Shown here in pieces: positions 23,963 to 32,304 of a DNA stretch of 64,000 bases; the first letter of the stretch is position 1, and every line of letters starts with the position of its first letter. Made by a program: the position numbers and the translations under genes. Below the pieces are notes generated by a model. That model had not been told where the DNA came from. It worked only from the letters and a program-made list of their open reading frames with translations, and did not search any database. Source of the stretch: UBA6107 sp964459385 (GTDB taxonomy: Bacteria > Chloroflexota > Anaerolineae > Anaerolineales > Anaerolineaceae); assembly GCA_964459385.1 (NCBI GenBank), contig CAYWLG010000004.1, forward strand, positions 62,001-126,000, in the 5' to 3' direction.

Positions 23963-25085
23963 AAGGAAAAACAAGCAAGCCGGTTTTGCACCCTTTTTGT
24001 TGTTAATTCTGCTTCTCATCATTGCGGCCGGCATTATTAAGGTGGGGGTTCCCTGGCTGGGGGCACAGATGTTTGGCGAAGCCAGCCCTTATCTGACGGC
24101 GGGGCAAACCTGGAGTTATAGCGGTCAACTGCTCCTTCACCGCGAGGCATTATTGCACGGTAATTGTGCTCAATCAAAAACAATCCCATTCACTATTAAC
24201 CCCGGAGATTCGGTGACGACCATCGCCGGAAATCTTGCCGCTCAGGGGGTGATTCGGGATGGAGCGGCTTTGCGTGCTTATCTGATCTACACCGGCCTGG
24301 ATACGCAGATTCGCGCCGATGAGTACCAACTGGACTGTGCTTTACCCGCTGTTGAGATTGCCCGCCAGATCAAGAACCCCTACCTGGAAGAAGTCGTTTT
24401 CAGTATTTTACCGGGTTGGCGCGCCGAGGAGATCGCCGCGGCTTTGCCAACCTCTGGCATCGAAGTATCCCCGGAGGCATTTCTGGCAGTAGTACATGAC
24501 CCACAGGGACTGGAACTGCCGGGATATATTCCCGCCGGGAGTTCGCTGGAGGGATTTCTATTTCCGGATGAGTATCAGGTCAAACGGGATATTTCAGCAG
24601 AACAATTGGCGCAAATGTTCGTAGATCGTTTCAATTCAAATATCGATCAGGGAATATACAGTGAACTGACTGCACATGGGCTTGATTTTTATCAGGCCAT
24701 CACCCTGGCTTCGATCGTGCAGCGTGAAACCTATGATGACGGTGAGCGCCCCATGATCGCTTCTGTGTTTTACAACCGTCTGGCATTGGGCATGAACCTC
24801 GAAACAGATCCGACCGTGCAATATGCACTTGGCTATTCCGATCAATTCGGCTGGTGGAAGAGCCCGCTCAGTGCTTCTGATCTACAGATTGATTCGCCAT
24901 TCAACACTTATCTCAACGGCGGTTTACCACCGGCGCCGATTGCCAACCCTGATCTGGCTGCTATTCTGGCAGTGGCTCGGCCTGAAAGCTCTGACTATTT
25001 ATATTTCCGGGCGGCCTGCGACGGCAGCGGCACACATCTTTTTGCCCGTACATTTGACGAACATTTGGCCAACGCCTGTAAATAA
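23952..25085 (+). CDS. mltG: Endolytic murein transglycosylase MltG
   Basis: 377 residues. An N-terminal membrane helix (FAPFLLLILLLIIAAGIIKV) is followed by a LysM-like region (FTINPGDSVTTIAGNLAAQG) and the YceG catalytic domain, with the catalytic glutamate in LASIVQRETYDDGERP and conserved FYNRLALGMNLETDPTVQYA and SPFNTYLNGGLPPAPIANP. It cleaves nascent glycan strands and so shows the host makes peptidoglycan. The start at 23952 (MANRRKNK) has GGAGAG upstream and overlaps ruvX by 11 bases. Confidence 0.93.
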   Translation: MANRRKNKQAGFAPFLLLILLLIIAAGIIKVGVPWLGAQMFGEASPYLTAGQTWSYSGQLLLHREALLHGNCAQSKTIPFTINPGDSVTTIAGNLAAQGVIRDGAALRAYLIYTGLDTQIRADEYQLDCALPAVEIARQIKNPYLEEVVFSILPGWRAEEIAAALPTSGIEVSPEAFLAVVHDPQGLELPGYIPAGSSLEGFLFPDEYQVKRDISAEQLAQMFVDRFNSNIDQGIYSELTAHGLDFYQAITLASIVQRETYDDGERPMIASVFYNRLALGMNLETDPTVQYALGYSDQFGWWKSPLSASDLQIDSPFNTYLNGGLPPAPIANPDLAAILAVARPESSDYLYFRAACDGSGTHLFARTFDEHLANACK

Positions 25086-25113
25086 AAAGAAGCCTCCGCA
25101 AGGAGGCTTCTTT
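25086..25113. terminator. Bidirectional terminator between mltG and the ferredoxin gene
   Basis: Perfect 12-bp stem AAAGAAGCCTCC / GGAGGCTTCTTT with a GCAA tetraloop. A and T runs on the two sides suit both converging genes. Confidence 0.9.
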
Positions 25114-25126
25114 AAGGGTAACCGAA

Positions 25127-25534
25127 CTATTTGGCGTTATATCCGGGGCCAGATTTGAAGAAATCGGCATCGGTGGCAACGGCGGGGGTGAGGTCTACCA
25201 CTTCGCCGGCGCTCAGAGTGCGGGTGCCTTCCAGATGCACAGGTTCACCGTCATGGTTCTTGCCATCATAGACTTCACCAAAACCGGCAGTGCCCTTGGG
25301 GGCAGAAACGCGCTCGCCGCCTTTGGCGGAATAAGCAGAGGGAACCTCATCTTCGGGGAAGATGGCTTCAAACGGGCATTCGGGAACGCAGGCGCCGCAG
25401 TCGATGCAGGTATCGGCATCGATGTAATACCACGGCCACTGGTCTTCGGGTTTGCCGGCAACGATACATTCGACGGGGCAGACGGTTGCGCAGCCGCCAT
25501 CACGCAAACACAAACTGGTAATTACATGAGTCAT
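25127..25534 (-). CDS. Two-cluster ferredoxin with a C-terminal extension
   Basis: 135 residues. The first half is a bacterial ferredoxin: C9-x5-C15-x3-C19-P-x2-C23 and C43-x2-C46-x2-C49-x3-C53-P. The first set is like that of seven-iron FdxA ferredoxins but two residues shorter; the second is a standard [4Fe-4S] site. The remaining ~75 residues (from YSAKGGERVSAPK) are polar and unassigned. GGAGG precedes the ATG. It lies 30 bases after the superoxide dismutase gene and is probably co-transcribed with it. Confidence 0.9.
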   Translation of the reverse strand: MTHVITSLCLRDGGCATVCPVECIVAGKPEDQWPWYYIDADTCIDCGACVPECPFEAIFPEDEVPSAYSAKGGERVSAPKGTAGFGEVYDGKNHDGEPVHLEGTRTLSAGEVVDLTPAVATDADFFKSGPGYNAK

Positions 25535-25564
25535 TTATATCCTCCAAAACACAATAAAATGGGG

Positions 25565-26176
25565 TTAGACGATAGCTGAATACCTATTTTCAGCTTCTTG
25601 CCAATCGACCAGTTTCCAAAATGCAGAAAGGTAATCGGCACGACGATTTTGATAGTTCAGGTAATAAGCATGTTCCCAAACATCGACTACCAGAACAGGA
25701 GCGAGATTCTCCTGTAAAGGACAATCCTGGTTGGCAGTGGAGTGGATCACCAGCTTATTGTGTGGATTGACACACAACCAGGCGTATCCGCTGCCAAAGC
25801 GCGTTAAACCGGCTTTTTCGAACTCGGCCTTGAAATTGTCAAAGCTGGAAAAAGTCTCCTCAATGGCGATGGCCAGTTTGCCGGTTGGCCCTTCAGAACC
25901 GCCGGGCTTGAGCGCAGCCCAGTAGAGGTTGTGATTATAAACACCGCCACCGTTGTTCTTGACAGCTACCCGAATCTCTTCGGGAATCTGGTTCAGGTTG
26001 GCAAGGATCTTCTCAAGCGGCCAATTGAAGAAATCGGGAGCTTTTTCCAAAGCTGTGTTAAGGTTCTTTAAATAGGTGGCGTGATGCTTTCCGTAGTGGA
26101 TTTCGACGGTGCGGGCATCGATTACAGGTTCGAGTGCATCCATACTGTATTTAAGCGGGGGCAATTCGAATGGCAT
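25565..26176 (-). CDS. Superoxide dismutase, Fe/Mn family (Mn-type residues)
   Basis: 203 residues. Metal ligands are in EIHYGKHHATYLKNL, NNGGGVYNHNLYW and DVWEHAYYLNYQNRRADY. The residues that separate the metal classes are glycine in NNGGGVYNH and glutamine in STANQDCPL, which is the E. coli MnSOD pattern (Gly77/Gln146) rather than FeSOD. It removes superoxide in the cytoplasm. The start at 26176 has AGGAGA upstream; an in-frame extension to 26272 reads through the promoter and is rejected. Confidence 0.95.
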   Translation of the reverse strand: MPFELPPLKYSMDALEPVIDARTVEIHYGKHHATYLKNLNTALEKAPDFFNWPLEKILANLNQIPEEIRVAVKNNGGGVYNHNLYWAALKPGGSEGPTGKLAIAIEETFSSFDNFKAEFEKAGLTRFGSGYAWLCVNPHNKLVIHSTANQDCPLQENLAPVLVVDVWEHAYYLNYQNRRADYLSAFWKLVDWQEAENRYSAIV

Positions 26177-26243
26177 GGTTTTCTCCTTTTCAATGATAGA
26201 ATAGCGTGACGTTCCATTACCAGTAATCGAATTAATTAATTTG

Positions 26244-26272
26244 ATTCTAGCTATTCGCAGAATGTTTGTCAA
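26244..26272 (-). promoter_or_regulatory. Promoter of the superoxide dismutase-ferredoxin unit
   Basis: Minus-strand TTGACA (26267-26272), 17-base spacer, TAGAAT (26244-26249). An AT-rich near-palindrome, CGAATTAATTAATTTG at 26228-26243, covers the start point and could be an operator. The leader is about 60 bases. Confidence 0.75.
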
Positions 26273-26317
26273 GACGAAAAAGAGAAAGTTTACTCATTAA
26301 GGAAGAATTATTTCGCT

Positions 26318-27283
26318 ATGGCATCGCTTTCTAGCACACAATTGGATCGAAAGACCTCGCCTTTGATGGTCCTTTTTGTTGGCATTCTGGCAGTTTCTTC
26401 TGCCTCTTTGTTGATCCGTTTTGCACAAAGAGAAGCGCCCTCGCTGGTGATCGCTGCTTTTCGCATGACCATCGCTGCCTTGTTGGTGACCCCTTTCTGT
26501 CTGGGTAGATTTCTCAAAGAGATCAAGAAGGCGAATTGGCAGACGCGGCTGCTCCTGGCTTTATCCGGATTGTTTCTGGCTTTTCACTTTGCATCTTGGA
26601 TCACTTCGCTGGAATATACGAGCGTGGCCAGTTCGGTCGTGCTGGTGACGACAGCCCCCCTGTGGGTGGCGCTGCTTTCGCCGCTTTTCTTGAAAGAGAA
26701 GATCACGCGCTGGATTTTGACCGGGTTGGCTGTCTCGTTGTTGGGGAGCGTGGTGGTTGGCATCAGCAGCTCCTGTGCGTTGCAGGCTGGCAGGCTGAGC
26801 TGTGCCGACCTGCAAAATTCATTTCATGCCCGTTCGCTGATCGGCAATGGGCTGGCGCTCCTGGGCGCCTTCCTTTCCGCCGGGTACTTGATGGTGGGGC
26901 GCAAGGTGCGTGAGCACATTTCGCTATCCAGTTATATTTTTGCTGTTTACGGCGTTTCAGCGCTGGTCTTGATTCTGCTGGTAGCGATCACCGGTCAGCG
27001 GGTGAGTGGCTATTCTGGGGAGACCTATCTGTGGCTGATCGCGCTGGCACTCATTCCACAGATCGTGGGGCATTCCTCCTTCAACTGGGCATTGAAATAT
27101 CTTTCGGCAGCTTATGTTTCGATCGCCTTATTGGGGGAGCCAATCGGCACGGTAATTCTGACCATGATCTTTTTGCGCGAGTCTCCGTCCATATTGGAAC
27201 TGGTCGGGGGAGTTTTGATTTTGGTGGGCATCATCGTGGCGACCCGTTCACAGAAAATACCCAAGACTGAACCATTGGCATAA
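26318..27283 (+). CDS. EamA/DMT-family transporter
   Basis: 321 residues with about ten hydrophobic segments in two EamA repeats; the repeat signature is seen in SSASLLIRFAQREAPSLVIA and, near the end, ALKYLSAAYVSIALLGEPIG followed by LVGGVLILVGIIVATRS. Members export amino acids, nucleosides or other metabolites; no substrate can be named here. AAGGAAG lies rather far (about 15 bases) before the ATG. The gene stands alone and ends in a terminator. Confidence 0.88.
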   Translation: MASLSSTQLDRKTSPLMVLFVGILAVSSASLLIRFAQREAPSLVIAAFRMTIAALLVTPFCLGRFLKEIKKANWQTRLLLALSGLFLAFHFASWITSLEYTSVASSVVLVTTAPLWVALLSPLFLKEKITRWILTGLAVSLLGSVVVGISSSCALQAGRLSCADLQNSFHARSLIGNGLALLGAFLSAGYLMVGRKVREHISLSSYIFAVYGVSALVLILLVAITGQRVSGYSGETYLWLIALALIPQIVGHSSFNWALKYLSAAYVSIALLGEPIGTVILTMIFLRESPSILELVGGVLILVGIIVATRSQKIPKTEPLA

Positions 27284-27286
27284 AAG

Positions 27287-27310
27287 AAGACCTCCCGATT
27301 GGGAGGTCTT
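27287..27310. terminator. Bidirectional terminator between the EamA gene and malQ
   Basis: Perfect 10-bp stem AAGACCTCCC / GGGAGGTCTT with a GATT loop, between converging genes. Confidence 0.88.
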
Positions 27311-27316
27311 GTAAGA

Positions 27317-28807
27317 CTATTCACGGCTGTAGAGGTAGTTCAGCTCTTTGAGGCGATCTGCGATCCAGGGCTGCAGTTGTTCGGGCAGCACGCGCCAGCT
27401 CCAGTTGCCGGCCGGGCGACCGGGGTAGTTCATGCGCGCTTCCGTATCCAGGTTGAGCAGATCCTGGGTGGGGCAAATGCTGAACATGGCCGTGGAACTC
27501 CACACGGCACGGATCATATCCCAGGTGATGTCCTCCCCGGAGCGGGCCAGGTAGCGGCGGCAGAAATCCTTCTCGTTTTCGGGCGCCGAACGGTACCAGC
27601 CCAGAGTGGTGTCGTTATCGTGCGTGCCGGTATAGGCCACGCAATTCTGGGTGTAGTTGTGCAGCAGGAATGGATCCGCCGGGGTGGTTTGGAAGGCGAA
27701 TTGGAAGATCTTCATACCGGGGAAGTTGAAAGCGTCACGCATCTCTACTACATCCGGGGTGATCTCTCCCAGGTCTTCGGCGATGATGGGCAGTTCTTTG
27801 AACTCTTCGAGCAGGGCTTTAAAGAAAGGAATGCCGGGGCCTTTGACCCATTTACCAAATTCGGCGGTGGGGTTCCCGGCTGGAATCTCCCAATAGCCGG
27901 CAAATCCTCTAAAGTGGTCAAGGCGGATAACATCCACTACGCCCAGTACGGCCTTGAAGCGTTTGATCCACCAGGCGTAACCTTCTTTTTTGTGTGCGTC
28001 CCAGCGATAGAGTGGGTTGCCCCATAACTGGCCGGTCGGCGAAAAATAATCGGGCGGAACGCCCGCAACCACTGTCGGTTTGCCTGCTTTATCCAGGTAG
28101 AACAATTCCGGATGTGACCAGGCATCGGCCGAATCATAGGCGATGAAAATGGGAATATCGCCAATAACCTGAATGTCTTTGGAGTGTGCATACTCCAACA
28201 CCTTCGCCCACTGGTCAAAGAAGAAGAACTGGCGCACTTTATGTTTTTCAATCGACTCTGCATTGGATTTGGCGAAAGCTTCCAGCGCTTGCGGGTCGCG
28301 GCTGCGCAGTTCTTTGGGCCAGTTATCCCAGGAAACTCCCCCCTGTGATTCTTTGATGGCCATAAAGAGGGCAAAATCATCCAGCCATTCAGCATTCTGT
28401 TCACAGAACTTTTTGTAGGCTTTTTTGATCGCGGCAGGGGCGCCCTCTTTGAAATGGGCATAAGCACGGTCGAGCAGCGTCAGCTTCCACTCGATCACGG
28501 GGCCGTAGTCCACCTTAACGGCCGGGAAAGAAGGCCGGTCTGCAAGGTCTGAACGGGTGAGCAGGTCGCTGTCGAGCAGCATGGCGGAACTGACCAAATA
28601 GGGGTTGCCCGCAAAGGCGGAAAAACACTGATAGGGCGAATCTCCATAGCCGGTGGGGCCAAGCGGCAGCACCTGCCAGAGATGACAATTGGCCTGTGCG
28701 AGAAAATCGATCCAGCGATAGGCTTCGGGGCCGAGATCACCAATGCCATCTGGCCCTGGAAAACTGGTGGGGTGCATCAACACCCCTGACGCTCTTTTGG
28801 CTAACAT
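27317..28807 (-). CDS. malQ: 4-alpha-glucanotransferase (amylomaltase, GH77)
   Basis: 496 residues. Conserved GH77 segments include LMHPTSFPGPDGIGDLGPEA, LWQVLPLGPTGYGDSPYQC, the nucleophile region DVIRLDHFRGFAGYWEI, IIAEDLGEITPDV and the C-terminal YTGTHDNDTTLGWY. It transfers maltodextrin segments between glucans. GGAGG sits six bases before the ATG at 28807. It is downstream of glgA, so glycogen synthesis and turnover share one transcript. Confidence 0.95.
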   Translation of the reverse strand: MLAKRASGVLMHPTSFPGPDGIGDLGPEAYRWIDFLAQANCHLWQVLPLGPTGYGDSPYQCFSAFAGNPYLVSSAMLLDSDLLTRSDLADRPSFPAVKVDYGPVIEWKLTLLDRAYAHFKEGAPAAIKKAYKKFCEQNAEWLDDFALFMAIKESQGGVSWDNWPKELRSRDPQALEAFAKSNAESIEKHKVRQFFFFDQWAKVLEYAHSKDIQVIGDIPIFIAYDSADAWSHPELFYLDKAGKPTVVAGVPPDYFSPTGQLWGNPLYRWDAHKKEGYAWWIKRFKAVLGVVDVIRLDHFRGFAGYWEIPAGNPTAEFGKWVKGPGIPFFKALLEEFKELPIIAEDLGEITPDVVEMRDAFNFPGMKIFQFAFQTTPADPFLLHNYTQNCVAYTGTHDNDTTLGWYRSAPENEKDFCRRYLARSGEDITWDMIRAVWSSTAMFSICPTQDLLNLDTEARMNYPGRPAGNWSWRVLPEQLQPWIADRLKELNYLYSRE

Positions 28808-28831
28808 AAACAACCTCCAACAAGTACAAAT

Positions 28832-30325
28832 TTACTTTACTAATTCAATATACGTTTTTAAATAATCTCTGGCCGAGTTTTGCCAGGAGAAATCGGTATG
28901 CATGGCATTAAGCTGTAGTTTGCGCCAATCTTCCTTTTTTAGGAATAGCTTGAGTGCTTGTTTGAGCACCTTCGCCAACGCTTTCCCGTCATTGCCTTCA
29001 AAGAGAAATCCGGTAGCTTCGTTTGGTTGGGATGTGTAATTAGTGATCGTATCGATCAGCCCGCCTGTGGCACGTGCCACGGGGATGCAGCCGTAGCGCA
29101 TGGCGATCATCTGAGCCAGACCACAGGGTTCATAGCGGGAGGGCATCAATAAAATATCTGCGCCGGCGTAGATTCGGTGAGAAAGAGCGGCGTCAAAGCG
29201 CAACGCCAATCTTATTTGATCTGGGAAGTGCAATTGCAGTGCGAGCAGATCGGCCTCGATCTGCGGGTTCCCGGTGCCCAGAAAGATCATTTGCCAGGGC
29301 GGGGTCTTCAAATTCTTGAGCGCTTCCATTGCCAGATCAATGCCTTTTTGGTGGTCCATGCGGCCAATGAAGGCCAGCAGTGGGATATCTTCACTTTCAG
29401 GCAGGTTGAGCTCTTTTTGCAGGGCGCGTTTATTGGCTGCGCGTTTATCCAGAGACTGGGCAGAAAAGGGGCTGTGCAGCCGCTCGTCTGTCTGTGGGTT
29501 CCAAATCCCCGGGTCAATGCCGTTGATGATGCCTGAGATGCGTGCTTTTCGGGTGATCAAAAAATTTTGCAGGTCGCAGCCGTATTCTGGGGTCATGATC
29601 TCTTGCGCATAGCTTGGAGAAACGGCGATGATGTGTTCGGCGGCGTTCAAGCCCATTGGCAGCGGCAAAGAACGTGCCCACTTAGGCATACGTGGATTTC
29701 GGGCAGGGGGCACCATGAAATAGGCCAAACCATTCTCACTGCCGGTTCCCATAAAAGGGAGGTTATGCACAGACAAAACACTATGGATGGAGCGCAGCGC
29801 AGGCTCTGCTTTGGTTCTTAGTTTGAGCTGGTGCAGCGAGACTGCCGTATGCCAATCGTTGGCATGCAAAATATCGATCTGCCAGTTCAAGAGTCCGGGC
29901 AGTTTCAGGCAGGCTAGCGAAAAAAAGATGAACTTCTTGGCGTCAGCGGCAAAATCGCTGCCATAAACCGGGGCGGCAGGATCGATCAGCTCGCTGTCGA
30001 TCAGGTAGAGCGGCAGCCCCTGCAAAGAGGTTTCATAAACCTGAACGGGTAAGGGGTCGCCTGTGGTGGAAAGAGAAAACTCCCCGATCTTTTGGACAGG
30101 GAGGCCTTGTTTTTTCAATTGCCCGTAATAGGGCAGCGCCAAACGAATGTCGAGGCGAGGCAGCGTTGCGTCGGCCTCAGTGAGCCTTTTCATGGCCAGA
30201 GGCAGCGAACCGGCCACATCCCCCAGCCCGCCGATCTTGACCAGCGGGTCGGCTTCTGAGGCGATAAAGAGCACGTTCAGAGCAGGTCGATCAGTTGTCG
30301 AACCAGCGATCTTCACAGAGTTCAC
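28832..30325 (-). CDS. glgA: Glycogen synthase, ADP-glucose type (GT5)
   Basis: 497 residues. The N-terminal ADP-glucose site appears as LFIASEADPLVKIGGLGDVA (the KxGGL motif with isoleucine), and the C-terminal nucleotide site as LLMPSRYEPCGLAQMIAMRY with TGGLIDTI. It extends alpha-1,4-glucan chains. It starts with GTG, which shares one base with the upstream stop (TAGTG). Operon with malQ, the amidohydrolase-CYTH gene and cinA. Confidence 0.93.
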   Translation of the reverse strand: MNSVKIAGSTTDRPALNVLFIASEADPLVKIGGLGDVAGSLPLAMKRLTEADATLPRLDIRLALPYYGQLKKQGLPVQKIGEFSLSTTGDPLPVQVYETSLQGLPLYLIDSELIDPAAPVYGSDFAADAKKFIFFSLACLKLPGLLNWQIDILHANDWHTAVSLHQLKLRTKAEPALRSIHSVLSVHNLPFMGTGSENGLAYFMVPPARNPRMPKWARSLPLPMGLNAAEHIIAVSPSYAQEIMTPEYGCDLQNFLITRKARISGIINGIDPGIWNPQTDERLHSPFSAQSLDKRAANKRALQKELNLPESEDIPLLAFIGRMDHQKGIDLAMEALKNLKTPPWQMIFLGTGNPQIEADLLALQLHFPDQIRLALRFDAALSHRIYAGADILLMPSRYEPCGLAQMIAMRYGCIPVARATGGLIDTITNYTSQPNEATGFLFEGNDGKALAKVLKQALKLFLKKEDWRKLQLNAMHTDFSWQNSARDYLKTYIELVK

Positions 30326-32295
30326 TATCGAACCATCTCGATATAATCTTCTGAGGTTGTTTCTTCGATATCTGCGCCCAGGAAGTGGATCAACTTGGTG
30401 ATAAGCTGAGACTTGTTCTCGGCGTCCTGGCGGCTCCAGGTGCGGCTCTTGACTTCCAGGAAGCAGCCGATCTGCGGATTGCTGATCGCGTCCAGGTTGA
30501 TGAAGAATTCGGTGTCTTCAAAGCGAACCAGGAAGCGCAAACGGTCTTTTTCGATCTCTTTTTCCAAATGCGGTTTGAAGTATTCACGATAGAAACGCAG
30601 ACTCTGGGTGGCGGGCGCCAGATAGCGGCTGCGCGAGAGCAGCACTTCCTGCTCAAACTGGCCTTCGTTGGTCGGGCCGATCAGGGTAAGACGGCCGCGC
30701 ACGTTTTCCACTTTGCCGTCGTCGCCAATGAAATCATCTTCACGGTAACGCAAAATGCCCTGATCCACATCGTTGAAGAAGAAGTAAACATCGTATTCTT
30801 TGTAGTGGCGGCGTTTGAGAATTTCGACCTCAGGCGTCGAGAGTTTTTCGATGATCGGCTGCAAGTCTTTGACGCGCACCTTGGCCTGAATCTCGAAACT
30901 TTCCTCTTCAGAGGCACCGCCGATTGCCAGCAGTTTGGAGAGCAGGGAGGTTTCACGGGTAGACAGGAAGGAGTCGATCTTGGTGGCATATTCCTGGCTG
31001 GCACGGACGATCTGTTCTTCGTCCAGGGTGAGCAGTTTTTGGGCACGCATCAGCCATTTGCCGTTCACCATCACATCGGTGACGTCAGAGGCTTTGGAGG
31101 CGTAAACGATCTGTGCGTAGGTGCTCTGTGGGTCATGGTGAAAGCGGGGTGAGTTATGCAGGGGGGTCATGTTGACCAGAATCAGGTCAGCGCGTTTGCC
31201 CACCTCAATGGAACCGGTCAGGTGGCCCATGTGTAGGGCATTGGCGCCCATGCGGGTAGCCATCAAGAGGGTTTCTCTGGCGGGTAGGGCGGTAGGGTCG
31301 CCAGTAGCCCCTTTTTGCACAAACGAGGTGAGGCGAATCTCTTCGAACATATCGAGGTCGTTGTTCGAGGCAGGGCCATCTGTGCCAATGCCTACGTTGA
31401 CGCCGATCTCGAGCATCTTTTTCACGGGGGCAAACCCTGAAGCCAGTTTGAGGTTGGAAGAGGGGTTATGTGATACCCCGGCATTGTAATGACGCAGGGT
31501 GTGGATTTCGCCCTCGTCAATATGAACGCAGTGAGCTGCGATCACTTTGGCGTCGAACAGGCCTTGTTTTTTCACGTAGGGCACCACAGGCATGCCTTGC
31601 TCGCGGCGCATGTTTTCGACCTCGAAGGCCGTCTCGGCAATGTGGGTGTGCAGGGGCACGTCGAATTCGACCGCCAGTGCGGCGCAGGCTTTGAGGATCT
31701 CTGGGGTGCAGGTGTAGGGGGCATGGGGGGCGATGCCCGGCACGATCAGCTCATGGCCCTTCCAGCGTTTGATGTAATCGCGTGACATTTCCAGCGATTC
31801 TTCAAAGAACTGGGCATCGGGGGTGGGGAATTTCAAGACAGACTGGGCACAGATGGCGCGCATGCCGGCCTCGGCGGTGGCCTTGGCGATATCTTCTTCA
31901 AAATAGTACATATCGTTAAAGGTCGTCACGCCCGAACGGATCATTTCGGCACAGGCAAGCTGTGTGCCCAATTTAACAAAATCGGGCGAGACGAATTCTC
32001 GCTCGACCGGCATCATGTATCCCATCAGCCACACGTCCAGGCGCAGGTCATCTGCCAGGCCGCGCAGCAGGGTCATCGGCACGTGGGTGTGCGCGTTGAT
32101 CAGACCCGGCATGAGCACTTTACCGCCGCAATCAATTTTCTGGGAGGAAGAATATTCGCTTTCAAGGGAGGCTTGGGAACCAACAGCAACAATCGAATTT
32201 CCGCTGACTGCAACGGCGCCGGGGTTGTATTGATGAAATTGTTCATCCATACTTAAGACGTTTGCATTTACGAGAAGAAAATCTACGTTTGTCAA
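30325..32295 (-). CDS. Amidohydrolase (MtaD/SAH-deaminase type) fused to a CYTH domain
   Basis: 656 residues in two parts. Residues 1-435 are a complete amidohydrolase of the 5'-methylthioadenosine/S-adenosylhomocysteine deaminase type: H69-x-H71 (INAHTHVPMTLLRG), H216/H218 (LHTHIAET), H255 (AAHCVHIDEGEI) and D306 (IGTDGPASNND). Residues about 466-652 look like a CYTH triphosphate-tunnel domain: SFEIQAKVRV (EIQAK in place of ExExK), GILRYRED, RLRFLVRFED and CFLEVKSRTWSRQDAENK. I know no standard family with this fusion. The start is TTG with GAGG in place. It lies 9 bases after cinA and overlaps glgA by one base. Confidence 0.85.
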   Translation of the reverse strand: MTNVDFLLVNANVLSMDEQFHQYNPGAVAVSGNSIVAVGSQASLESEYSSSQKIDCGGKVLMPGLINAHTHVPMTLLRGLADDLRLDVWLMGYMMPVEREFVSPDFVKLGTQLACAEMIRSGVTTFNDMYYFEEDIAKATAEAGMRAICAQSVLKFPTPDAQFFEESLEMSRDYIKRWKGHELIVPGIAPHAPYTCTPEILKACAALAVEFDVPLHTHIAETAFEVENMRREQGMPVVPYVKKQGLFDAKVIAAHCVHIDEGEIHTLRHYNAGVSHNPSSNLKLASGFAPVKKMLEIGVNVGIGTDGPASNNDLDMFEEIRLTSFVQKGATGDPTALPARETLLMATRMGANALHMGHLTGSIEVGKRADLILVNMTPLHNSPRFHHDPQSTYAQIVYASKASDVTDVMVNGKWLMRAQKLLTLDEEQIVRASQEYATKIDSFLSTRETSLLSKLLAIGGASEEESFEIQAKVRVKDLQPIIEKLSTPEVEILKRRHYKEYDVYFFFNDVDQGILRYREDDFIGDDGKVENVRGRLTLIGPTNEGQFEQEVLLSRSRYLAPATQSLRFYREYFKPHLEKEIEKDRLRFLVRFEDTEFFINLDAISNPQIGCFLEVKSRTWSRQDAENKSQLITKLIHFLGADIEETTSEDYIEMVR

Positions 32296-32304
32296 TTGAA
32301 TCCT

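Noticed and set aside
26177..26272. N-terminal extension of superoxide dismutase
   Set aside because: It would translate the TTGACA/TAGAAT promoter; AGGAGA marks the start at 26176, and the family begins there.
27299..28027. A 242-codon open frame antisense to malQ
   Set aside because: Complete overlap with a well-supported GH77 gene and no own motifs.
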